In this document: piece by piece, positions 1-8,294 of the stretch
How positions within the stretch are numbered: the stretch's first letter is position 1
How the letters are laid out: every line of letters starts with the position of its first letter
DNA from: Acropora yongei
Taxonomy: Eukaryota > Cnidaria > Anthozoa > Scleractinia > Acroporidae
Length of the DNA stretch: 12,500 nt
Direction: 5' to 3'
NCBI GenBank assembly: GCA_014634225.1
Contig: BLFN01000485.1
Coordinates: 2,793,374-2,805,873, forward strand
The notes under the pieces: model-generated
Seen by the model: the letters and a program-made list of their open reading frames with translations, nothing else
What the model was told of the DNA's origin: nothing
Databases searched by the model: none
Program-made: the position numbers and the translations under genes

Positions 1-589
1 ATAAAACTTTAAGTGTCAAAAAGATTTAGCTAACAATAGCTAATTGTAGACACTCATAAAATATACAATATAAACATAAAATACCAACGTTATATAAGAG
101 TACATTGATATGAAATATATATTAAGTGCATATTGTACTGCAGTTGTAGATGAAAGTGAAGAGTGATCATCGCAGTACATTGATAGTTGTTAAAAATATT
201 CACACGTTTCATACTTCTAATTAATTAAGATAATTATTACAGTTAGAGTATAAGAATAACAATAATAATAACAATAACATTAATAGCAATAATGGTAACA
301 AAAAGAAGTTAAAAGTTACTTAAAATCGATTGTGTTATTTTAATATTATTTTTATGTTGAGCATGCATAGCAGCTACATCTTCCGTCCAACACAGCAGAT
401 ACGTTACCGGGATAACACAGCTGATTTGTTATTGGGATAATCGGGACCGACGGACAGTTCCAAATAGGTCTGATCTCTTGTTTCAGAACGTGATAATGGT
501 CGATTTGCTCTCGTAGTAGGTTACTTACCTTTTAAAACCACACTTCTCACTGAGATCCTGATGGAAAACCTGTGGGACCCTATCATGTC
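1..589. other. AT-rich non-coding stretch, probably intron
   Basis: No exon with credible splice borders and no gene is visible here. About 257-296 is a run of AAT/AAC-like triplets. A short segment at 136-176 (a PstI-like CTGCAG, then GTGATCATCGCAGTACA) resembles, from memory, the tail of repeats scattered through coral genomes, but that is only an impression. If the gene that appears from 2004 onward starts further upstream, this is part of one of its introns. Confidence 0.4.
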
Positions 590-1110
590 TCCACCACGTA
601 TATTGCTTCTGACAAGGGCGGTGCATTCTGCTGCGATATGGCTGCCTGTCTGGGCTCTTTCATCACACATTCTGCATGCTGGGGATTATGTTCTGCTTGT
701 CCATTACCTTCTTTAGGCTGTTTGTCTGTAATGCCAGATCCTGTGCAGCCATAAGGAACCCAAATACCCGCCAGGAAGGCCACTGTCAGGCATATGTGCT
801 GACAGAGACCAGCAGATACTAACTGGTTTTCTAACTTAAAGCTGGCGTGGAATATTTTTTTATGGGCATATATCAAGTCAATCAAGACCTTAGTCATGTA
901 GTACTTTTCTGATGATATTTGCTGATCCAAGAAGAGCACTCTCTTGCAAGGTCATTTTGTTTGGCTTGACATTCGAGTTTAGCCACTGTGCTAGAATATC
1001 TGTTTTGGAATGGATCCCAATGCACCAATGACCACGGGGAAGCCTTGCAATCTGAAGGCTAAGCTGGGAGTAGGCTCGGCATTTGCCCCAAGAGCACAAA
1101 TTGCTCATGG
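590..1110 (-). pseudogene. Decayed LINE reverse transcriptase, C-terminal end and trailing region
   Basis: Read on the minus strand, 1034-1002 gives VVIGALGSIPK. After a frame change, about 950-898 gives LQESALLGSANIIRKVL. This pair matches the C-terminal signature of a large group of animal non-LTR retrotransposon polymerases (a 'P-V-V-I-G-A-L-G' block followed by 'L-x-K-x-A-L-L-G-T-A-x-I-L-R-K-V-L'), known to me from the family and not searched. The two blocks lie in different frames, so at least one frameshift has occurred, and stops follow shortly after RKVL. The downstream part to about 590 is open in one frame for roughly 118 codons but shows no domain I recognise. The minus-strand orientation is opposite to the host gene, and the fragment is probably intronic. 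Confidence 0.6.
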
Positions 1111-2003
1111 AGAGAAATTATGCTGTCTACACCCTTGCTGGAAAAAAGAGAATAGAATCACGTCGAGGAGAAAATGGAAACAACAACAAAAAAAACGTAA
1201 AACGGTGTCGTTGGAAGTTAAAAGAACAAAAACAGAATAAAACAAGTCTACATTAAGTTAAAAGTCAATTCCAGGAACTCCCTTAATTTTAGAAGCCAGA
1301 CAACTTTTCTCTTATCATGCGGAAAGCCAATTATCTCCCAAGAAGTGTTTTACGGAAAGCGGCGAAACTGCGACAGTGTTTAGAAATAGTGTTTGGAATT
1401 TTCAGTGGGTTCATCATGCAGAGCACAAGTAGATGAATCATAACAATTTCTCTTACAAAGGTCATAATTTAAGGCACTAAAATTAAGCTTTAATTTCAAA
1501 TGCCGAGAATTTCCAATCTACAGTGCCTCAGAGTTGTTTTTGTTATATCGTTGTTATTGTTGTGTTTCTTGAATCTTAGCCATTTTTATATATGTGTTCG
1601 TTCATTGGTTTGTTTATTTATTTATATATTCCACTATAAATAAGTGCGATAAAACATAACTTACAATAATTATTTTAAGAATTAAAAAAAGTTTGAAAAA
1701 CCGTTTTGGCGCTCTCAGACGTCATTTTCAAGTGAAGAAATAATGTAAGATTCAGTTTATAAATTTATACAACTTTGAAACTGGTTCATTTAAAGAAACA
1801 GTAACATATAAAGGTATTGCAAGTTTAAGAACTTAGCAATGATGGAGCCCCTCTGCGTATTTAAATTATAGGCTAAAGCTATTTGATGAACAACACCTCG
1901 TAAACAAGGCAGTCAAATTTCCCATATCAATTTCATGATTTATTTGTTTGTCTGTTTGTTTATTTATTCATCTCTCCTTTTCTTTGTCATTTTTCTTGAA
2001 AAG
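1111..2003 (+). other. Probable intron upstream of the P-domain exon
   Basis: No exon is recognisable. The stretch is AT-rich with short TTTA/GTTT runs near 1600-1630 and 1935-1970. It ends in a good acceptor: a pyrimidine-rich tract at about 1970-1999 followed by AAAG at 2000-2003. The segment near 1700-1740 carries a 'GGCGCTCTCAGACGTCATTTTC' type string reminiscent of repeats found next to anthozoan retroelements, without enough to classify it. Confidence 0.4.
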
Positions 2004-2117
2004 GAACGCTTTTTGACTGGAGGCTGATTTTGCATGGGACAACTGTGGACCCTCTTGTACCAGCAGTAACTGACCAGCATCCCACGAAACGCAAAGCGTC
2101 ATCAACAAAACCTATTG
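2004..2117 (+). CDS. Exon: end of P (Homo B) domain plus start of stalk linker
   Basis: The acceptor is a pyrimidine tract plus AAAG at 2000-2003; the donor is TTG|GTAAGT at 2117/2118. Entry is phase 1 and exit is phase 1, with 37 whole codons and no stop. After the split glycine the peptide begins TLFDWRLILHGT. Together with that glycine it fits the pattern G-x-L-x-x-W-x-L-x-L-x-G-T, which closes the P domain in kexin, furin, PC1/3, PC2 and PC5/6. The P domain is the beta-barrel that stabilises the subtilisin-type catalytic domain. The remaining residues (V-D-P-L-V-P-A, then HPTKRKASSTKPI) are a hydrophilic linker with a Lys-Arg-Lys cluster. The other two frames hit TGA or TAA within the exon. 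What is seen is the splice borders and the motif; the convertase identity is inferred from the motif and downstream layout. Confidence 0.72.
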
Positions 2118-3368
2118 GTAAGTTACTCTTCCTTGTCATATCCTAAATGAAATATACAATAAACGTTCTCTCCTTATTTTACTTCTACGTAAAGCATGTT
2201 TTTATCACAGTCAACTTCATTTAGGTTTGGAAGATTGGAAATAGCATAAATAATATTTGAATACGGTAAGTTCATCAGTCAAGGGTGATCAATAGAAGAG
2301 TAGCAGTAACACAGTGTGTTTGAGTTGAAGGACAATTCCAAGAGTGCATAATAATTGTCTAATTCAGAAAGGAAAAACCTCGCAAGAACAGAGTTTGGAA
2401 AGCCACTAATCTTCCATTCTTGAAAGTGTATTGAATTGCTCAAGCGAAAGGGAGGACCATTTAAAATGGTACCACTTCTGGCAACGATCACACTCGGCAG
2501 CACAACAATTCTTACAAATTGATTTAAAGCACATAAAGCACTTATAGACATCACTTAAATTAATTAGTTATATAGTTATATGATCTTATTGGCTGAGTAA
2601 AAGGTACACTTTGACCTGGGAAAACACTGTGTGAGACAAATCTCACTTGCTAATGGCTAATTAAATTTGTATCGTTGGTGCATTTCAATTCTTTCCAATG
2701 CCATAAATACCAAGCATATAAAAAGAACAAAGTCCCGTTTCATCAGTTGATTTCAACGACCACACACAGTTCGCAAACCTGTCTTTGACGTCAACAATGC
2801 TATGAATCAACTTAGACTTAAAAGGTACCTCCACATCTCTCTTACCATAGAGAGCAAGGCTAACTCCTCTCTGCACTTCAACTTCAGATTCGGCAAAAGC
2901 CTCATGGACCTAGACAACAGAAACATTTTAGATGTGTATTTGTTTCTCTTTTCCACAACAAATGCGATGGTTTTTTACTTAATTTGTGGTACCTGGGGTA
3001 AGGTTTATCCCCAAATTCTTTGACATTTTTGGGCAGAAGTTATGGGTGATCAAGATTCAATGCAAGAGCCACTGTGTCTGGAAACGGGATAAATAGCTCC
3101 TCCTTTTTACGACCGCAAGTATTTCTTTTTTACTGACAAAAGTGGTAAATTCACATTTCACAGAACAAAACGTTTCAATCACACCACCATTAATGAATAA
3201 AAACTCTGTTGATGATTCAAGGAAAAAATGAACTTTTCACATCTCACAAAAATACTTCATACCACGCTCAGTCAACGAATTGCCCGAGGGCCATAGCAAA
3301 TGGTAACTGACGGCCAAGACGTAGGCTGTGAAGGACATTTTTTTGTTTGTTTGCTTGTTTTTGGCAAG
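2118..3368 (+). other. Intron between P-domain exon and first stalk exon
   Basis: No plus-strand exon with a usable frame and both splice sites was found. The intron holds a probable PHD-finger relic on the minus strand (2380-2556) and a minus-strand open stretch at about 2685-2917 discussed in the findings. The end, 3337-3368, is a T/TTTG-rich pyrimidine tract closing in TTTTTGGCAAG, the same acceptor used by the other stalk exons. Confidence 0.6.
2380..2556 (-). pseudogene. Probable PHD-type zinc finger relic of a retroelement
   Basis: On the minus strand, one frame through about 2550-2395 reads KCFMC, then CKNCCAAECDRCQKWYH, then SSLSLEQFNTLS, a stop, and W-L-S-x-L-C-x-C. The spacing of Cys pairs, the C-D-x-C-x-x-W-Y/F-H core and the trailing W-x-x-x-x-C resemble the PHD-like fingers found in the first ORF of CR1-type and related non-LTR elements. 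The finger is broken by at least one stop, and one expected Cys after W-Y-H is replaced (F-K-W). A 91-codon open stretch in another frame over the same bases starts with ATG but shows nothing recognisable. The assignment is by eye only. Confidence 0.4.
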
Positions 3369-3455
3369 GAATCCCCTCTGAACTTACCAGTTTATGGAAT
3401 GAAGCACTTTCATCGAAATCCTCTTCCTCTTCGAGGGGGTCATCAGCAGATCCAG
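3369..3455 (+). CDS. Stalk exon 1, divergent Ser-rich module
   Basis: The acceptor TTTTTGGCAAG ends at 3368 and the donor is CCAG|GTATGG at 3455/3456. The exon is 87 bp, phase 1 in and out, with 28 whole codons and a shared glycine at each edge. It begins with Ile-Pro-Ser and ends S-S-A-D-P, matching the start and end of the later modules. The middle is different: it contains Trp and Asn and a run of Ser around KSSSSSRGSS. There is no stop in frame and no cysteine. It is the most divergent copy and probably the oldest. It is 3 bp shorter than the standard module, so the frame is kept. It is probably part of an O-glycosylated, extended extracellular stalk. Confidence 0.65.
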
Positions 3456-4090
3456 GTATGGATCATTGCAGAAACCTGTTGTGAAGATCTATGCTTCTGC
3501 TGGTTGCAGGCCGTTAGCACTGGTCGCATGTTTGTATATGCCCAGCACCAGTTGCATCCTACATATTTTGTCACCCTTGGCTCTGGCACCTGAGTGACTT
3601 GTTTCCTCAAAGTGGGAGCGTCGCGTGTTTTCCCGTTCTTACATCTGGTTGAATTTTAGCTCCGCGTGGCAGTAAAGGCAACAGTTACTGTAGTTGGCTC
3701 CCGATGCATTTCTTTCTACTTTCAGCTCTTATTACTTGTTTATGCTTTATTGCCTTGTTTTACTATTCCTAATATAAAGAAATACTAATATTGTGACATA
3801 CTGTTGTGGCTGCTTCAGCCCTAAACCTCTGATACTAGTTATGATGGCATTGATCAACCACACGTTTTATTTCATGCCAAGGCAAAACCAATATAATAAT
3901 GTTTTTCAAGTATATTTGATGCAATATCAACTGCTAGTTCCAGTAACCATTGTATATGATTCAGCCATAGTTCTGAGCTATTTATCTCTCGAAGAAATGT
4001 TTTGCCAGATGTATTCTCTGTGGTTTGATATTTTCCCTGTATAAGTACTCAAATTCTCCACATAAGTAACCTTCTTTTTCATTTGGCAAG
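3456..4090 (+). other. Intron between stalk exons 1 and 2
   Basis: The first 130 bases retain pieces of the repeat-unit intron, for example the GGTTGCA and CATGTTT...TGCCCAGCACC blocks near 3504-3550, heavily diverged. The rest (about 3600-4080) is not recognisably part of the unit and shows no exon. Exon-start spacing here is 722 bp, close to two repeat periods, so one unit may have decayed beyond recognition. The intron ends with a T-rich tract and TTTGGCAAG. Confidence 0.55.
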
Positions 4091-4180
4091 GAATCTCCTC
4101 AGCACACGCCATGTTACCAACTGAAGAATTTCCACGTACTGATTCCCTTCCATCTCTTAGGGGTTCTTCAAAAGATCCAG
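4091..4180 (+). CDS. Stalk exon 2
   Basis: The acceptor TTTGGCAAG ends at 4090 and the donor is CCAG|GTACG at 4180/4181. The exon is 90 bp, phase 1/1. The module reads from split Gly: I-S-S-A-H-A-M-L-P-T, then EEFPRTDSLPSLRGSSKDP and the next split Gly. It shares the L-P-T, R-T-D-S and S-S-x-D-P positions with the other copies. There is no cysteine, no N-glycosylation sequon and no stop. It probably adds about 30 residues of extended Ser/Thr/Pro stalk between the P domain and the membrane. Confidence 0.75.
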
Positions 4181-4429
4181 GTACGATTTTAATCTTTTGG
4201 GCCAAAGGCCTCAAATCTTTCATACGAGAAATGTCTCTACAGGGTTGAAGGTTTTCCTGTCATTTGTGTTGTTTGCGTTATTTCTCGCCAATCTTACTGG
4301 TTGCATGTATTGCCATGTTTTCACATGCCCAGCATCGCCCGCACCTTTTCTTCAAATGCTTCGCATGAGTCGCATATATGGTCGCCCTTACTTGTAGCAA
4401 ATGACCCATACTGTATTTTTTTTGGCAAG

Positions 4430-4519
4430 GAATCCTCCCTGCACGTACCGTGTTACCAACTAAAGAACTTTCACGTACTGATTCTCCTTTACCTGTGCGA
4501 GTGTCTTCAACAGATCCAG
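4430..4519 (+). CDS. Stalk exon 3
   Basis: The acceptor TTTTTTTGGCAAG ends at 4429 and the donor is CCAG|GTACGAC at 4519/4520, with G at +5. The exon is 90 bp, phase 1/1, encoding I-L-P-A-R-T-V-L-P-T-K, then ELSRTDSPLPVRVSSTDP. This copy and the next are the closest pair in the array (four base differences in 90). One of the other frames hits TAA after V-T-N and the third gives a hydrophobic peptide not compatible with the flanking exons, so phase 1 is preferred. Confidence 0.78.
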
Positions 4520-4786
4520 GTACGACTTTAATCTGTTGGGCCAAAGCCCTCAAATCTTTCATAAGGGAAACAAGCTTTAATAATCTATGTCTCTACAGGG
4601 TTGAAGGTTTTCCTGTCATTAATTTGTGTTGTTTGCCTTATTTCTCGCCAATCTTACTGGTTGCATGTATTGCCATGTTTTCACATGCCCAGCATCGCCC
4701 GCACCTTTTCTTCAAATGCTTCGCATGAGTCATATGGTCGCCCTTACTTGTAGCAAATGACCCATACTGTATTTTTTTTTGGCAAG

Positions 4787-4876
4787 GAATCTTCCCTGCA
4801 CGTACCGTGTTGCCAACTAAAGGACTTTCACGTACTGATTCTCCTGTACCTGTGCGAGTGTCTTCAACAGATCCAG
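4787..4876 (+). CDS. Stalk exon 4
   Basis: The acceptor TTTTTTTTGGCAAG ends at 4786 and the donor is CCAG|GTACGAC at 4876/4877. The exon is 90 bp, phase 1/1. It differs from stalk exon 3 at four bases, three of which change the residue (Leu to Phe, Glu to Gly, Leu to Val). It keeps ARTVLPT, SRTDSP, VRVSS and TDP. The upstream intron is nearly identical to the one before stalk exon 3, indicating a recent duplication or conversion of this unit. Confidence 0.78.
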
Positions 4877-5140
4877 GTACGACTTTAATCTGTTGGGCCA
4901 AAGCCCTCAAATCTTTCATAAGGGAAACAAGCTTTAGTAATGTCTCTACAGGGTTGAAGGTTTTGCTGTCATTTGTTCTGTTTGCCTTATTTCTTACCAA
5001 TCTTACAGGTTGCTTGTATTGCCATGTTTTCACATGCCTGTGGCATCCCCTGCACCTTTTTTTCAAATGCTTAGCATGAGTTGCATATATGTTCGCCCTG
5101 ACTCGACGAATGACCTATACTGTATTTTGTTTTTGGCAAG

Positions 5141-5230
5141 GAATCTCCCTTGCACACACCGTGTTGCCAACTGGAGGACTTTCAAATACTGATTCTCCTT
5201 TACCTGCAAGAGGTTCTTCCACAGATCCAG
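5141..5230 (+). CDS. Stalk exon 5
   Basis: The acceptor GTTTTTGGCAAG ends at 5140 and the donor is CCAG|GTACAAT at 5230/5231, with A at +5, which makes it weaker than those of stalk exons 2-4. The exon is 90 bp, phase 1/1. The module has AHTVLPTGG, then LSNTDSPLPARGSSTDP. The asparagine does not create a sequon (N-T-D). The frame is open with no cysteine. Confidence 0.75.
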
Positions 5231-5490
5231 GTACAATTTTAATCTTTTGAGCCACGGCCCTCAAATCTTTTATAAGAGAAACAAGATTTAATAATCTATG
5301 TCGCTACGGGGTTGAATGGTTTCCTGTCATTAATTTGTGCTGTTTGCCTTATTTCTCACCATTCTTACAGGTTGCATGTATTGCCATGTTTTCACATGCC
5401 CAGCATTTTTTCAAATACTTCACATGAGTTGCATAAATGGTCGCCCTGACTTGTAAAAAATGACCCATACTGTATTTTGTTTTTGGCAAG

Positions 5491-5574
5491 GAATCTCCCC
5501 TGCACGTACCGTGTTACCAACTGAAGGACTTCCACGTACTGATTCTCCTTTACCTGTACGAGGTACAGATCCAG
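5491..5574 (+). CDS. Stalk exon 6, short by two codons
   Basis: The acceptor GTTTTTGGCAAG ends at 5490 and the donor is CCAG|GTACCAT at 5574/5575, with C at +5, a weak donor. At 84 bp it is six bases shorter than the standard module; the two serines before the final T-D-P are missing. The module has SPARTVLPTEG, then LPRTDSPLPVRGTDP. Phase 1/1 is kept. The intron that follows was invaded by the LINE about 180 bp downstream. Confidence 0.72.
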
Positions 5575-5743
5575 GTACCATTTAAATCTTTTGGGTGAAG
5601 GCACTCCAATCTTTCATGAGAGAACAAGCCTTAATAATCTATGTCGCTACTGGGTGGAATGTTTTCCCGTCATTTGTTCTGTTTGCCTTATTTCTCACGA
5701 TTCTTACACACTGCATGTATTGCCATGTTTTCAGTCATGCCTA

Positions 5744-5753
5744 GCATATGTAC
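5744..5753 (+). repeat. Left copy of a probable degenerate target-site duplication
   Basis: GCATATGTAC here and GCATAACCTGTAC at 8196-8208 flank the LINE. Both align to the same place in the array unit (GCATCCCCTGCACC at about 5043). The two flanks are thus copies of one site or the two sides of one break, with small indels. Confidence 0.5.
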
Positions 5754-5774
5754 AGTATTATTCCTGCTAAACTC

Positions 5775-6545
5775 TCCTGATAAAGATATTGGTCCTGATA
5801 TAAATTTCACTTGTAATATAAAGAGATGCTCAAAATATTATTCTAGTAGCTCCACACAGCTTTGCACAGTTCATTGACAGCAAACAGTTGTAATAAAAAA
5901 TCTCCTTTTTGCACACAAATATATGTAGCTTAAAGAAAAATGTTGAGGAATTTCAACATCTCGTTTTAAGAGAATTGAATTTCCGTGTTATCATTCTTGA
6001 TATAACAGAAACTTGTATATTGAGGACATAGTTTGAATTTTGTCCCCAGAATTACCAGGTTACTGTTTTGAATCATTTCCAACACATTTATCTGCCAGTG
6101 GTCCCTTTGTTGGCCTGTTCATTGATCAGAATTGCAAATCGCGGCCATGTCCTTGAATGAGTCTCCAATTCTTGCTATGAAGCCCTTTGGATTGAACTTC
6201 ATCTACTTTAAACAATAAGAAATCTGTATGCGTTGTTACTTATAGAATATCTAGAATGCTAGTCAGATTTTCTTGAGCGTCAATGCCGTCAAAATCTAAA
6301 TATTTATCTCATGGAAGACATGAACATAGATCTGTTAAAATATGAAACTTGTAGTAACACACAAACCTTACTGGGAATGATGCCATTTGGTTTTTCAATG
6401 TTTCCAGTTGTTGATAAGCTGACTAGAGTCTATGGTAACTCAGCGACTTTAATTGACAATATTTTCAGAAATAATCCTGAGAATAATATAGTCAGCGGCA
6501 ATATCGTGTCCAGTACAACAGACCAATCTTCTCTCAAATGTGCAT
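5775..6545 (+). pseudogene. LINE apurinic-like endonuclease domain, decayed
   Basis: Pieces in changing frames match the endonuclease of jockey/CR1/L2-type elements. These are KKNVEEFQHL then ELNFRVIILDITETC near 5930-6020, LPGY-like N-Y-Q-V-T near 6050, S-P-I-L-A then L-W-I-E-L-H near 6155-6205, and MNIDLLKYE at about 6320-6345. NSATLIDNIFRNNPENN follows near 6440-6485, then NIVSSTTDQSS near 6500-6535. The usual G-D-F-N is M-E-D-M-N-like here and the catalytic S-x-x-D-H end reads T-T-D-Q. The active-site His is therefore lost in addition to the frameshifts. Confidence 0.75.
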
Positions 6546-6599
6546 ATTCTTTCCAAACAGCAAAACTAAGGTTCATGATTATTCAGCATGGTATACGTT

Positions 6600-7860
6600 A
6601 ACACAATTCTCCAAAATATGGACAAAGGTAAATTTTTTAGCCGTGATTTTCATCGATCTCAAGAAGGAGTTTAACACTGTTAATCATGAGACTTTGTTAG
6701 CTAAACTTGAAAATTATGGTGTTAGAGGTGTAATCAACTCCTGGTTCAGATCATATCTAACTGATCAAAAGGAAAATATGGAAGTTAATAATGTTGTGTC
6801 TGAGGCTGAGACGACCTTGTGCTGCGTGCTTCGAGGCTCAGTTCTCGGACCACTTTTGTTCTTTCTTTACATCAATGATGTTTACAAGTCCTCTTCGTAA
6901 TTTGCCTTTTATCGATTTGCTGACAATACCATTACAATAGTCTTGTAAATATAAACAACTTAAAGAGTCTAGTGTTTATCGTGAGCTTGGCAACGTCAAG
7001 AAATGGCTTATGGCCAACAGACTGTCTCTGAACATAAAAAAATCAAACTTTGTAATCTTTTGTCCCTGGCAAGAGAATGCGCCCTTCATACCTAGGATTA
7101 GAATTCTTGAAACCATGACTAACACCTATGCAAAACCTTGAAATGAAAGACTATAACTATAATTAAAATATCTTAATGACTGATTGAAATATTTCATGGA
7201 AACACCACATAGAATCTATAATTAAAATATCTTAATGACTGATTCAAATATTTCATGGAAACACCACATAGAATCCATCTTAATGACTGATTCAAATATT
7301 TCATGGAAACACCACATAGAATCTATCTACCACAAAATCTGCAAGTCGATAGGAATTATATCGTCAAGATTCGACATTACGTCCCGCGTCGTGTTTTGCC
7401 TTCAGTTTACTGTACAACTCATTAATTATCCCTTACTTAACTTATGGTATTTGTGCTTGGGGAAATTGTGCCTTGACATTTCAAAGAAAGATCGTAACTC
7501 TACAAAAATGGGCCTTGAGTCTTATTTACTTCTGTAGTCTAAGGAACACACTGTACTGTTCTTTATCAAATCAAAATAATTTCCCCTACCTAGCCTGTTT
7601 TTCAGAGATTGTAGCTATTTATTGTATGATATCAACAGACAGACAGCACCAGTTTATCAAGTATTCTCTATCAGTTTATTAAAACAAGTCAGATTCATAG
7701 CTACAGAACAAGATCTGTCTCTAGCGACTCGTTTTATGTTAAGTTCTCTAGAACTGATGAAATGCATGTATGCCTTTTTCTCAAGAATTAATTGGTGCCC
7801 AAATTTGGAACTCTATTCCTTATTCGATTAAACTACATAACCATTTGTCCCTTCATAAAA
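6600..7860 (+). pseudogene. LINE reverse transcriptase domain, decayed
   Basis: Motif A reads VIFIDLKKEFNTVNH (about 6642-6690), with the second Asp of the usual F-D-T-V-N-H changed to Asn. Next come LLAKLENYGVRG and N-S-W-F-x-S-Y-L-T-D, and the motif B region is GSVLGPLLFFLYINDV (about 6835-6880). A TAA at 6898-6900 follows, and the catalytic F-A-D-D box is F-A-D-N at 6916-6927. Later pieces are NVKKWLMANRLSLNIKKSNF (about 6990-7050), SNISWKHHIES (triplicated), LTYGICAWGNCALTFQRKIV (about 7437-7496) and W-N-S-I-P-Y-S-I near 7810-7830. The pieces are spread over different frames and include a stop and a lost catalytic Asp, so no enzyme can be made. Confidence 0.85.
7158..7323 (+). repeat. Tandem triplication inside the LINE
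   Basis: Two 59-bp units (7158-7216 and 7217-7275) differ by one base. A third, 48-bp unit (7276-7323) lacks the leading AT-rich part. Each ends in CATGGAAACACCACATAGAATC and encodes SNISWKHHIES. Related elements have this peptide once, so this is a local slippage-type duplication. Confidence 0.9.
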
Positions 7861-8163
7861 AGATAAAGGAATTATTATTGTTTTTCTTGCTGTCAGAATA
7901 TGATTATTTCAAAGTCTCCTGTCTTATTAAGTGATTTAATACTTTAGGTTTAAATAAGCCTCTTTTCGTAATCTTAATGTACTTGCTTTGTTTTATGTTA
8001 GTTTCTTTTATTTACTGTATAGTAGTGTCTTCGCTGTTTATATGTAGTCCATCTATCGATAAACCTTGTACTTGGGATATGTCCCCAGATCTTCCCGCCT
8101 CAATTAGTTTAGATGCTATTTTGCAGGTGGAAAGTGGTGTAATTAGTTATATCTCCATTTTAC

Positions 8164-8169
8164 AATAAA
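8164..8169 (+). promoter_or_regulatory. Poly(A) signal of the LINE, in sense with the host gene
   Basis: An AATAAA hexamer is followed by the GT-rich TTTGTTGTT and a run of ten A. It is the element's own 3' end signal. Because it reads in the host gene's direction inside an intron, it could also end host transcripts early. Confidence 0.55.
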
Positions 8170-8195
8170 ATTTGTTGTTAAAAAAAAAATTTGTT

Positions 8196-8208
8196 GCATA
8201 ACCTGTAC
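8196..8208 (+). repeat. Right copy of the probable target-site duplication
   Basis: GCATAACCTGTAC, the right-hand partner of 5744-5753. It runs directly into CTTTTCAAATGCTTTGCATGAG, the continuation of the array-unit intron, so it marks the 3' border of the LINE. Confidence 0.5.
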
Positions 8209-8294
8209 CTTTTCAAATGCTTTGCATGAGTTGCAAATAATTATGGCCTCCCTTACTCTTAACAAGTTATGCAAACCGTATTTTGTTTAGCATG

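Larger units (their letters stand above)
5754..8195 (+). mobile_element. 5'-truncated, inactive jockey/CR1-type LINE inserted in the stalk-exon array
   Basis: The element carries, in order, remnants of the upstream coding part (about 5775-5935, with N-S-P-D-K-D-I-G-P-D-I-N-F), an endonuclease domain (to about 6545), a reverse transcriptase (about 6600-7860) and a 3' UTR. The UTR ends in AATAAA (8164-8169), a run of ten A and two copies of AATTTGTTG. It lies on the same strand as the host gene, in the intron after stalk exon 6. Exon starts on its two sides (5491 and 8295) are 2804 bp apart; removing 2442 bp plus a 13-bp duplication leaves about 349 bp, the normal array period. Several frameshifts and stops show it is dead. 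The clade is assigned by motif style; a search could place it precisely. Confidence 0.82.

Noticed and set aside
1010..1240. 76-codon plus-strand frame with a Lys-rich end
   Set aside because: It lies antisense to the LINE remnant, and its tail is encoded by an A-rich tract.
1690..1745. GGCGCTCTCAGACGTC string as the end of a Penelope-like element
   Set aside because: It resembles strings seen near such elements, but no coding remnant, repeat border or second copy is visible in the window.
4243..4275. Conserved CTACAGGGTTGAAGG block in each unit intron as a second exon
   Set aside because: There is an AG after a short pyrimidine stretch but no convincing donor, and the block varies in length between copies without keeping a frame.
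4638..5066. 142-codon minus-strand open frame, with related ones at 3978-4223 and 4278-4562
   Set aside because: They are antisense shadows of the repeated exon-intron units. The plus-strand exons have matching splice sites and shared phases and explain the similarity.
4450..5192. Plus-strand frames running through stalk exon, donor and intron
   Set aside because: They read through conserved GTAC donors into the intron repeat. The similarity between copies is due to duplication of whole units, and intron indels break these frames.
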